From VRUE01 sp036557525 (GTDB taxonomy: Bacteria; Actinomycetota; Thermoleophilia; Solirubrobacterales; 70-9), in the NCBI GenBank assembly GCA_036557525.1, contig DATBHH010000126.1, forward strand, positions 1-47,303: a stretch of 47,303 nt of DNA, read 5' to 3'. Shown in pieces: positions 41,053-47,303 of this stretch. The position numbers were made by a program, and so were the translations under genes. Position 1 is the first letter of the stretch. The number at the start of each line of letters is the position of its first letter. A model generated the notes under the pieces. That model made no database searches. It was not told the DNA's origin and worked only from the letters and a program-made list of their open reading frames with translations.

Positions 41053-42000
41053 ATGGATCCAAGAGAGACCGGGGCGCTGATCGGGCTAGCGCAGCGCCGT
41101 TTCCAGAACTTCTCAGAAGCCGCCGACTCGCTGCTCGAGACGCTCACCGACGTCGTCCCGGGCGTTCTGGTTCTCGGTCGTCTCGATCACGACGAGCAGA
41201 TCCACTACGTGATCGAGGTCCGAGGCGAGGGCGTCGACGGCCTGCGCCGAGGCACCGCGCTGATCCCGGCCGAGGCCGGCGTCAGCACCGAGTCGGTGCG
41301 CTCGCTCGGCGCCGCCGATTGGATCAGCGCGCCGCTCGAGATGACCGACGGCAGGATCGCGGGTGTCCTCTGCGCCATCGACACCGAGCCCGACGCCTAC
41401 CTTCCCGAGCACACCGCCCTGCTCAGCGTCGCGGCCCGTCTGCTCGGCCACGAATGGGAAAGCGTCCAGCTGCGATCGGAGCTGCGGCGACTGCGCGGTC
41501 AGGTCAACGCGGGCCCCAGCACCGACGCCGAAACCAGCCTTCCCGACCGCGAAGGGTTCAACGACCTGCTCCGGGCCGAGTGGAAGGCGGTCGAGGAGGA
41601 AGCGGTCGAGTCGGTGCTCGTCGTCTGCCGTGTCGCCACCGGCGAGAACGGCAACGGGACCCGCGGCGCCGGCGACCGGCTTGCGGTGAAGCTGGCCGCG
41701 GACGTGCTCGCCGCCACCGTTCGGGGAGCAGACAAGGTCGGGCGGATCGGGGAGATGACGCTCGCGGCCGTTCTCGTCGGCTGCCCAGTAGGAGAGACCC
41801 CGGCCTTCGTCGCCCGCTACCTGGGCGCACTTGAAAGAGTGACCGGCGGCAGGGCATCGATCGACGTCTCCTGCGGCGTCCAGCCGCTCGCCGGCACCGC
41901 GACCCCGAACGAAGCCCTCGATCTCGCCGAGGGCGCGGCGGGCGATGGCGGCGGTCCCAAGGCCGCCCCGGACCTCGCCGCCGAGGCAGCGCTCGAATGA
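41053..42000 (+). CDS. GAF domain plus degenerate GGDEF domain protein
   Basis: 315 residues, cytoplasmic. Residues about 15-140 form a GAF sensor domain (VPGVLVLGRLDHDEQIHYVIEV, DWISAPLEMTDGRIAGVLCAID). Residues about 155-290 align with diguanylate cyclases (SLPDREGFNDLL, GDRLAVKLAADVLAATVRGADKVGRIG), but the GGDEF signature itself is GEMTL and the preceding metal- and substrate-binding residues are missing, so it should not make c-di-GMP. It may bind a nucleotide or act as a dimeric scaffold. ATG 41053 follows AGGGG. The next gene starts inside its stop codon (ATGA), so the two are co-translated. Confidence 0.82.
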   Translation: MDPRETGALIGLAQRRFQNFSEAADSLLETLTDVVPGVLVLGRLDHDEQIHYVIEVRGEGVDGLRRGTALIPAEAGVSTESVRSLGAADWISAPLEMTDGRIAGVLCAIDTEPDAYLPEHTALLSVAARLLGHEWESVQLRSELRRLRGQVNAGPSTDAETSLPDREGFNDLLRAEWKAVEEEAVESVLVVCRVATGENGNGTRGAGDRLAVKLAADVLAATVRGADKVGRIGEMTLAAVLVGCPVGETPAFVARYLGALERVTGGRASIDVSCGVQPLAGTATPNEALDLAEGAAGDGGGPKAAPDLAAEAALE

Positions 42001-43301
42001 CCGACTTCACCGCCACCGATACTCGCGTCAGCACCGCCGGTTTCGATCTGGGAGCGGCCGGGATCACCCCGCCATCGAGCCCGAACCGGCGCGGCGTCTT
42101 TCTCGCCGACGTCATCGTCGAGCTCGGCCTCGCCGACCAGGACACGATCGATCGAGCGCAGCAGGCGGCCCAGGAGACCGAGAGGAGCCTCGAGCGCTAC
42201 CTGCTCGATTCGGCGATCCTCGACGAGGACAGCCTCTCGCGGGCGATCGCCGAGCGCAACGGGCTCGACCACGTCGACCTTCACGAGTTCGAGGTCGACA
42301 TGGAGGCCGCGCAGATGGTCACCCGCTCCGCCGCCGAGCGCTACGGCGCCGTACCGGTCGCGTTCGCCTCAGACGGTGCGCTGATCGTCGCCGTGCAGGA
42401 CCCCTTCGACACCCTGGGGACGAGTGACATCGAAGTGATGACGCGGAGCTCGGTACGACCGGCGATTGCGACCGCCACCGGCATCGATGCCCTCATCCAG
42501 CGCCTGCCCGAGCAACCGGTGTCGCCGGCGCTGGGCGAGGAGCCCGAGGCGGACACCGTCGAGCCTGAGGAGAGCGCCGAGGCCGGCGGCAACGGGGAGC
42601 CCATGCTCGAGGTCAACCCGCCGGCGGAGGCCTGGGCTCAGCCCGAGTCGATCGTCGAGCTCGGGTCCCCCGCCGATTTCGGGTTGGAGCCGGACGCCGC
42701 CGGCGAGGTCGAGCCGGAGATCGAGATCGAAGCCGGCGTCGAGATCGAGCCGACGATCGAGATCGAGCCGGAGATCGAGATCGAGCCGACGATCCAGATC
42801 GAGCCGACGATCGAGATCGATGCCGCCGTCGAGGTCGAGGCGGATCGCGAGCCCGGCCCCGGGGAGCCCGAGGTCGAGGCGGATCGCGAGCCCGAATCCG
42901 GGGAGTCCGAGTTCGAGCTGGTCCAGTTCCCGGAGGCGGAGATCGAGCCCGAGGAGGAGCCCGAGCCTGAGGCGGTCTTCGACCTGAAGCCGGAGCTGGT
43001 CCGGCTCCCGCAGCCGAGCGGCGATGCGGCGACCTACCTCGAGAGCGAGCTGGGCTCGCTGCAGGAGACGGCCCGTCGCGCCGATGAGCTCGCCGCGACC
43101 GTCGAGCGCAGGATCACCGAGCTGAAGACGGGCGCCGACGAGCGCGTCGCGCGGCTCGATGCCGACCTCGCCGCCGCGCAGCGGCGGGTCGAGGAACTGG
43201 AGGCGCAGGTGAGCGGCGTCGACACCCTGGCCGAGGAGCTCCGCGCGACGACCGCGAAGCTCGAAGAGGTCAACCGGGTCCTCGAAGGCAGCGTCCGCTA
43301 A
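41997..43301 (+). CDS. Orphan MshEN (GspE/PilB N-terminal-like) protein with repetitive acidic linker and coiled coil
   Basis: 434 residues. Residues about 33-170 resemble the N-terminal MshEN region of PilB/GspE ATPases (LADVIVELGLADQDTIDRAQ; YLLDSAILDEDSLSRAIAE; GAVPVAFASDGALIVAVQDP), but no ATPase follows. In c-di-GMP-binding MshEN domains each motif starts R-L-G; here the equivalents read F-L-A and S-L-E, so binding is doubtful. Residues about 240-280 are an EIEPTI-type acidic repeat, followed by a 13-residue repeat (EVEADREPGPGEP-like), then a C-terminal coiled coil (about 345-434). Translationally coupled to the degenerate GGDEF protein. The stop overlaps convergent fxsA (CTAA). Could be a regulatory relic of a type IV pilus system; no pilus genes are nearby. 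Confidence 0.78.
   Translation: MTDFTATDTRVSTAGFDLGAAGITPPSSPNRRGVFLADVIVELGLADQDTIDRAQQAAQETERSLERYLLDSAILDEDSLSRAIAERNGLDHVDLHEFEVDMEAAQMVTRSAAERYGAVPVAFASDGALIVAVQDPFDTLGTSDIEVMTRSSVRPAIATATGIDALIQRLPEQPVSPALGEEPEADTVEPEESAEAGGNGEPMLEVNPPAEAWAQPESIVELGSPADFGLEPDAAGEVEPEIEIEAGVEIEPTIEIEPEIEIEPTIQIEPTIEIDAAVEVEADREPGPGEPEVEADREPESGESEFELVQFPEAEIEPEEEPEPEAVFDLKPELVRLPQPSGDAATYLESELGSLQETARRADELAATVERRITELKTGADERVARLDADLAAAQRRVEELEAQVSGVDTLAEELRATTAKLEEVNRVLEGSVR
42709..42822 (+). repeat. In-frame imperfect tandem repeat (GATCGAGATCGAGCC units)
   Basis: About 110 bases of 18-base-like units (GAGATCGAGCCGACGATC and variants) encode alternating Glu-Ile-Glu-Pro-Thr/Glu-Ile. A second, 39-base repeat (GTCGAGGCGGATCGCGAGCC occurring twice) follows at about 42833-42900. 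Copy number could vary between strains. Confidence 0.85.
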
Positions 43302-43792
43302 CGCCCGAGCCGCGGGTCCTCGCTGTCGATCTCCTCAGCAGTGCCGTCGAAGTCGTAGTGGTGCCGGGACGGGGGCGCCTGCGCTGTCCCGGAAGCCGGC
43401 GGAGGCCCGCCGAAGCGCCCGGTCCCGACGATGACGAGGCGGCGGCCGAAGTAGGCGCCGAGCAGCCGGCGCGCGAGGGCCCGCGTCGGCGGGATCAGCA
43501 GGATCAGCCCGAAGACGTCGGTCACGAATCCCGGCGTCAGCAGCAAGGTCCCCCCGACGGCGATCAGGACGCCGTCGGCAGCCTCGCGGGCCGGAACGCG
43601 TCGCTGGGCCAGCGCTTCGTTGAAGCGCCGCCAGGCGCCGCGGCCCTGATGGCGGAGCAGCAGCGATCCGAGCACGGCGTCGGCGAGCAGCAGAGCAAGC
43701 GTCGGCAGAACCCCGATCGCCTGGCCCACCTGGATGATCACGTACAGCTCGACGATCGGGACGACGATGAAGAGGATGACGAGCAGTGCCAT
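43298..43792 (-). CDS. fxsA: FxsA-family membrane protein
   Basis: 164 residues with the FxsA pattern: an N-terminal helix VILFIVVPIVELYVIIQVG, a second helix GVLPTLALLLADAVLGSLLLR, then QGRGAWRRFNEAL, and the hairpin GVLIAVGGTLLLTPGFVTDVFGLILLIPPTR. The C-terminal about 45 residues are polar. In E. coli FxsA overproduction relieves exclusion of phage T7 by F plasmid; its normal role is unknown. It lies 23 bases after the wax ester synthase gene on the same strand. Its stop overlaps the convergent MshEN-like gene by 4 bases. Confidence 0.9.
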   Translation of the reverse strand: MALLVILFIVVPIVELYVIIQVGQAIGVLPTLALLLADAVLGSLLLRHQGRGAWRRFNEALAQRRVPAREAADGVLIAVGGTLLLTPGFVTDVFGLILLIPPTRALARRLLGAYFGRRLVIVGTGRFGGPPPASGTAQAPPSRHHYDFDGTAEEIDSEDPRLGR

Positions 43793-43815
43793 CTCTTCAG
43801 CCTAGAGATCCGGCC

Positions 43816-45228
43816 TCAGCCGTCTCCGAAGACGGCCGCCGCCCGCTCGAGCTCCGCCAGCGACTCGTCGATGCCCTCGGAAACGGCGACGACGTCCTCC
43901 ATCGAGTCGTAGTCGGCGAGCAGCCCGAACCCGACTCGCCCGTTGTAGCTGATGATCGCGACCGCCAGCCCGTGGTTCTCGGGCAGGAACGCGATCGGGA
44001 AGACATCCTCCATCTCGCGCCCGAGCACGTAGAGCGGGATCTGCGGCCCGGGGACGTTGGTGACGATCAGGTTGAAAAGGCGGGTCGAGAAGTTGAGCCG
44101 TGATGCCTGAGCGAGAAGCGTCATCGGCGCGAAGTCGTTGAAGCGCGAGATCACTTCGGCGCCGAGCGCCTGCTTGGAGCGCTTCAACCCCTCCATCTGC
44201 TGGGTCACGACCCGCAGCCTGCGCACCGGGTCCTCGAGGTAGACGGGCAGCGGCCCGCGCATCACGGTCAGGCGGTTGCCGAGATCGCCGCGCTCGTCCT
44301 CGGTCCGGATCGATACCGGGACAAGCGCCCGCAGCTCCAGCCCCTCGGTTCGCACCCCGCGCAGGTGGAGCCAGCGTCGCAACGCCCCGGTCACGACGGC
44401 GAGGACGACGTCGTTGACGGTGCCGCCGAGGGTGTCCTTGATCCGTTTCAGGGTCGCAAGCTCCGAGCGGGTGAAGACGAAGCGGCGGTGGGGGCCGATC
44501 GGGTCGTTGAGCGGGACCTTCGGCGCCGGGTCGGCGAGCGCCCCGACGACCTCGCCGAGCCCCTCGAGGGCCTCGCTGACGCGGCGGGCGGCGGAATCGG
44601 GATGGCGGACTGCGTCGAAGGCCTGGTCGGCGAGCCTCACCGGCGCCGCCGCCGCCTCCGAGACCCCGCGCGCAACCAGCTTGGCGCCGCTCGGGGTCCG
44701 CTGCGGCTTCCACCCGTCCTTCACCGCCGCCGGCTCCGGCACCGGCTCGAGGTCGAAGAGGACGGTGCCGATGTCGACGCCGGAGATCCCGTCCACGGCC
44801 GCGTGGTGGGTCTTGGTCAGGATCGCGAAGCGGTCCTGATCCAACCCCTGGACCAGCCACATCTCCCAGAGCGGCTTCGAGCGATCGAGCTGCTGTGAGA
44901 AGACACGGCCGGCCAGTCGCATCAGCTGGCGCTCGCCGCCGGGCTCGGGCAGGGCGGTATGGCGGATGTGGTACTTGAGGTTGAAGTTGACGTCGTCGGC
45001 CCAAAGCGGCCGGCCCGCCTCCAGCGGCGGCGTGACCAGCCGCTGGCGGAAGCGCGGCACCTTGTCGAGCCGGCCCCTGACGTGGTCGACGAAGTCGAGG
45101 TAGGGCGGGGGAGGGCCTTCGAAGATCAGCAGGCCGCCGATGTGCATGTGGCTCGACGAGGTCTCGTTGGTGAGAAACGAGGCGTCGGTGGCGGTGAGCC
45201 GGTCGAGATGTCCTCCAACGGTGCTCAT
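43816..45228 (-). CDS. Wax ester synthase / diacylglycerol acyltransferase (WS/DGAT)
   Basis: 470 residues, typical length. Active-site motif H141-H-A-A-V-D-G147; PLWE motif at 119-122; conserved NDVVLAVVTGALRRWL, VPVSIRTEDERGDLGNR and the late NLIVTNVPGPQIPLY. It transfers acyl groups from acyl-CoA to diacylglycerol or fatty alcohol to make storage lipids at the inner face of the membrane, consistent with an actinobacterial host. ATG 45226-45228 has no Shine-Dalgarno; TAGCCT (plus 45235-45240) sits at -12 to -7, suggesting a leaderless transcript. It is divergent from ispH with only 39 bases between start codons. Confidence 0.94.
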   Translation of the reverse strand: MSTVGGHLDRLTATDASFLTNETSSSHMHIGGLLIFEGPPPPYLDFVDHVRGRLDKVPRFRQRLVTPPLEAGRPLWADDVNFNLKYHIRHTALPEPGGERQLMRLAGRVFSQQLDRSKPLWEMWLVQGLDQDRFAILTKTHHAAVDGISGVDIGTVLFDLEPVPEPAAVKDGWKPQRTPSGAKLVARGVSEAAAAPVRLADQAFDAVRHPDSAARRVSEALEGLGEVVGALADPAPKVPLNDPIGPHRRFVFTRSELATLKRIKDTLGGTVNDVVLAVVTGALRRWLHLRGVRTEGLELRALVPVSIRTEDERGDLGNRLTVMRGPLPVYLEDPVRRLRVVTQQMEGLKRSKQALGAEVISRFNDFAPMTLLAQASRLNFSTRLFNLIVTNVPGPQIPLYVLGREMEDVFPIAFLPENHGLAVAIISYNGRVGFGLLADYDSMEDVVAVSEGIDESLAELERAAAVFGDG

Positions 45229-45234
45229 GGACCA

Positions 45235-45261
45235 AGGCTAGCCGGTAACCATCGGTACCCT
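45235..45261. promoter_or_regulatory. Compact divergent leaderless promoters of the WS/DGAT gene and ispH
   Basis: Minus-strand TAGCCT (45235-45240) is at -12 to -7 of the WS/DGAT ATG; plus-strand TACCCT (45256-45261) is at -12 to -7 of the ispH ATG. Both genes lack a Shine-Dalgarno. Only 39 bases separate the start codons, so each -35 region must overlap the other gene's promoter or coding start. Confidence 0.45.
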
Positions 45262-45267
45262 GCGGTC

Positions 45268-46236
45268 ATGCCCCAAGCGTCGATCTCCGCCCCGCGGCGG
45301 GTCCTGCTCGCCGCGCCCCGCGGCTACTGCGCGGGCGTCGACCGAGCCGTGCAGACGGTGGAGCGGGCGCTCGAGCTCTACGGCGCGCCGGTCTACGTCC
45401 GCAAGGAGATCGTTCACAACAAGCACGTCGTCGAGGAGCTCTCCGCGCGGGGCGCGATCTTCGTCGAGGAGGAGACGGAGGTTCCGGAGGGCGAGATGGT
45501 CGTCTTCTCCGCCCACGGCGTCGCTCCCGCGGTGCACGAGAACGCCGCCGCCCGCCGGTTGCGGACGATCGACGCCACCTGCCCGCTGGTGACCAAGGTC
45601 CACGTCGAGGCCCGGCGCTTCGCCGCCGACGGCTACACGATCGTCCTGATCGGGCACGAGGGCCACGAGGAGGTCGAAGGGACCACCGGCGAGGCTCCGG
45701 CGAACATCGTCCTGGTCCAGACCGTCGACGAGGTCGAGACACTGGAGGTGCTCGACCCCGAGCGGGTCGCGTTCATCACCCAGACCACCCTCTCGGTCGA
45801 CGAGACGGCGGCGATCATCGCCGCCCTCCGGTCCCGGTTCCCGGCGATCGTCAGCCCCAAGTCAGACGACATCTGTTACGCGACGACAAACCGCCAGATC
45901 GCGGTCAAGCAGCTGGCCAGCGAGTGCGACCTGGTGCTGGTGATCGGGTCGACCAACTCCTCGAACTCGAACCGCCTGGTCGAGGTGGCGCGCGAGCACG
46001 GCGCCGCCTCCCACCTGATCGACAACCACACCCAGGTGCGGGAGGAGTGGCTCGAGGGAGTCGAGACCGTGGGCATCACCTCCGGCGCCAGCGCTCCCGA
46101 GGAGCTGGTCGAGGCCCTGGTCGAGCTGTTCCGCGAGCGCGGCGCCGATCAGGTCTCCGAGCTGCGGACGGTAGAGGAGGACGTCCGCTTCATGCTGCCG
46201 AAGGAGATCCGCGAGGAGCTCGCCGCCCGGGCCTAG
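45268..46236 (+). CDS. ispH: 4-hydroxy-3-methylbut-2-enyl diphosphate reductase
   Basis: 322 residues. The three Fe-S cluster ligands are C21 (PRGYCAGVDRAV), C105 (DATCPLVTK) and C203 (DICYATTNRQ); the proton-relay glutamate lies in HEEVEGTTGE at about 133-142, and SNSNRL is intact. It catalyses the last step of the MEP pathway, giving IPP and DMAPP for isoprenoids. ATG 45268 gives the standard N-terminus; a longer upstream frame is only the complement of the WS/DGAT gene. All glutamates in the first part use GAG. It is followed by a methyltransferase 41 bases downstream. Confidence 0.97.
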   Translation: MPQASISAPRRVLLAAPRGYCAGVDRAVQTVERALELYGAPVYVRKEIVHNKHVVEELSARGAIFVEEETEVPEGEMVVFSAHGVAPAVHENAAARRLRTIDATCPLVTKVHVEARRFAADGYTIVLIGHEGHEEVEGTTGEAPANIVLVQTVDEVETLEVLDPERVAFITQTTLSVDETAAIIAALRSRFPAIVSPKSDDICYATTNRQIAVKQLASECDLVLVIGSTNSSNSNRLVEVAREHGAASHLIDNHTQVREEWLEGVETVGITSGASAPEELVEALVELFRERGADQVSELRTVEEDVRFMLPKEIREELAARA

Positions 46237-46277
46237 CGCCGGGGAGGCTTGGGGAGGCACCGCCCGGTACTTCGACC

Positions 46278-47042
46278 ATGTCCGAGTTCCTCTCCCCGGC
46301 CGAGCACTACGACCGCTACATGGGCCGGTACACGGTTCCGCTCGCCCGGGCCCTGGCCGACGCGGTCGGGGTCAGAGAAGGCATGCGGGTGCTCGACGTC
46401 GGCTGCGGCCCCGGCGGCCTCACCTCGGAGCTGGCCGGCCGGGTCGGGGCCGAGAATGTCGCCGCGATCGACCCGGCCGAGCAGTTCGTCGCGGCCTGTC
46501 GGGAGCGCAACCCGGGGGCCGACGTGCGCCAGGGCGTCGGCGAGGAGCTGCCCTGGGGCGACGACGAATTCGACGCAGCCCTCTCGTGCCTGGTGATCGC
46601 CTTCATGCGCGACGCCGACGCCGCGATGCGGCAGATGGCGCGTGTGACCCGCCCGGGCGGCCGGGTCGGCGTCTGCATGTGGGACATCGGCGGTGGGGGA
46701 ATGACGATGTTGCGCCTGTTCTGGGGAGCGATGAAAGTGGTAAAGCCCGAGACCGAGGGCGAGCTGCCGCGAGTCGGGACCTCGGAGGGGGAAATCGCCG
46801 AGCGAGTGCAGCGGGCGGGCCTTCGCGACATCGCCGGCGGCGCACTCGAGGTCAGCGTCGAGTACTCGGGCTTCGACGACTTCTGGAAGCCGTTCACGTT
46901 CGCGGTCGGGCCCTCGGGCCAGGCGTTCGCCAAGCTCGAGGACGATGCCAAGGACGCGGTCCGCGAGAAGATCCGGGCCGAGCTGCCCGACGGGCGGTTC
47001 AGCCTCGATGCCCGCGCCTGGTACGCGACGGCGACCGCCTAG
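46278..47042 (+). CDS. Class I SAM-dependent methyltransferase
   Basis: 254 residues. Motif I VLDVGCGPGG (38-47) and AAIDPAEQFVAACRERN (motif II acid) mark a Rossmann-fold SAM-binding domain; FDAALSCLVIAFMRDADAAMRQMARVTRPGGRVG in two parts is motif III-IV of UbiE/Methyltransf_11 type. The C-terminal half (DFWKPFTFAVGP) probably shapes the substrate pocket. The acceptor cannot be predicted; quinone, lipid or small-molecule substrates are all seen in this family. ATG 46278. Its TAG stop shares CTAG with the convergent partial gene. Confidence 0.88.
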   Translation: MSEFLSPAEHYDRYMGRYTVPLARALADAVGVREGMRVLDVGCGPGGLTSELAGRVGAENVAAIDPAEQFVAACRERNPGADVRQGVGEELPWGDDEFDAALSCLVIAFMRDADAAMRQMARVTRPGGRVGVCMWDIGGGGMTMLRLFWGAMKVVKPETEGELPRVGTSEGEIAERVQRAGLRDIAGGALEVSVEYSGFDDFWKPFTFAVGPSGQAFAKLEDDAKDAVREKIRAELPDGRFSLDARAWYATATA

Positions 47043-47303
47043 CGGACGCCCGCGGCGAAGCTGACGGACCAGATGCGAATGTCGGCGGTGGGTCGAAGTC
47101 TGAGCGTATGGCGCTCGTGCGACGGGTGCTCCGCCAGCGGGTGGAGGGCAGCTCCGTCGACTGCGACCGAAGCGATTCGGCCGCCGTCGATCTCGACCCC
47201 GATCTCGCCGCTTCCCTCGACTGTGACGTAAGCCCCGCCCGCCTCGTAGGGCACCTCGAGCAGGTCTCCGTCCTCGCCGGCGATCCACGGGCGCTCCCAT
47301 GAG
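47039..47303 (-). CDS. C-terminal fragment, possibly DipZ-like thioredoxin-family protein (truncated by window edge)
   Basis: The frame is open to the right edge; the last 87 residues are visible (beginning SWERPWIAGEDGDLLEVPYE). Residues form a small beta-sandwich: GGAYVTVEGSGEIGVEIDG, IASVAVDGAALHPL, then ERHTLRLRPTADIRIWSVSF. A similar C-terminal domain closes DipZ/thioredoxin-like proteins involved in cytochrome c biogenesis, where the end reads HTLxLxxxPGVxxYxFTFG. The resemblance is from memory and the diagnostic thioredoxin or DsbD domains lie outside the window, so identity is tentative. GTG 47252-47254 is an internal codon, not the start. Confidence 0.45.
   Translation of the reverse strand, partial: SWERPWIAGEDGDLLEVPYEAGGAYVTVEGSGEIGVEIDGGRIASVAVDGAALHPLAEHPSHERHTLRLRPTADIRIWSVSFAAGVR

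Noticed and set aside
42709..42900. Regular repeats considered as a CRISPR array.
   Set aside because: The repeats are contiguous without unique spacers, lie in frame inside a coding gene, and no cas genes are present.

Overview
The window is about 47.3 kb of high-GC DNA that reads as chromosomal sequence from an actinobacterium. Thermoleophilia/Solirubrobacterales is the best guess. It rests on GC content, on very large secreted propeller / fibronectin-like proteins of a kind I associate with that class, and on actinobacterial genes such as a wax ester synthase and a MarP-like protease. This placement is from memory, not from a search. I saw no rRNA, tRNA, CRISPR array, prophage or insertion sequence, and no gene-free stretch longer than 300 bases.

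Layout. 1-9 kb is housekeeping: the 3' end of glutamate synthase large subunit, a coiled-coil protein, a zinc-ribbon/FHA protein, an SRPBCC protein, a lipoprotein with a 69-bp tandem duplication at its 5' end, a penicillin-binding protein with a MarP-like protease, an HxlR regulator leading into xseA-xseB, and a MarR regulator. 9.2-18.6 kb holds an MMPL exporter divergent from marR, a group II truncated hemoglobin, and addB-addA. 18.6-21.6 kb has small genes: unknowns, a HAD hydrolase, a secreted protein, a GNAT acetyltransferase and a SufT-like Fe-S factor.

21.7-40.9 kb is the unusual region. A SCO1 copper chaperone, an overlooked 49-residue membrane peptide and CtaG (cytochrome oxidase assembly) are followed by a promoter, a folded leader and a 13.8-kb operon of four overlapping genes (A-B-C-D, 23652-37486). 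The operon is two tandem copies of a two-gene cassette: a giant secreted propeller/Fn3-like protein with a basic His-rich tail (A, C), then a cysteine-containing secreted partner of unknown fold (B, D). Opposite it lies a cupredoxin / multicopper oxidase / glycosidase operon. The oxidase has an apparent 1-base frameshift in its Tat signal. Genes with a copper or respiratory theme therefore flank an undescribed secreted protein system.

40.9-47.3 kb carries a GAF/degenerate GGDEF protein coupled to an orphan MshEN-like protein, FxsA and a wax ester synthase/diacylglycerol acyltransferase, ispH, a methyltransferase and the end of a possible DipZ-like protein.

Two architectural habits recur. Five of eight convergent gene pairs share a 4-base stop overlap (CTAG, TTAA or CTAA). 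Many starts have no Shine-Dalgarno but a TAnnnT hexamer 7-9 bases upstream, which suggests leaderless transcripts.
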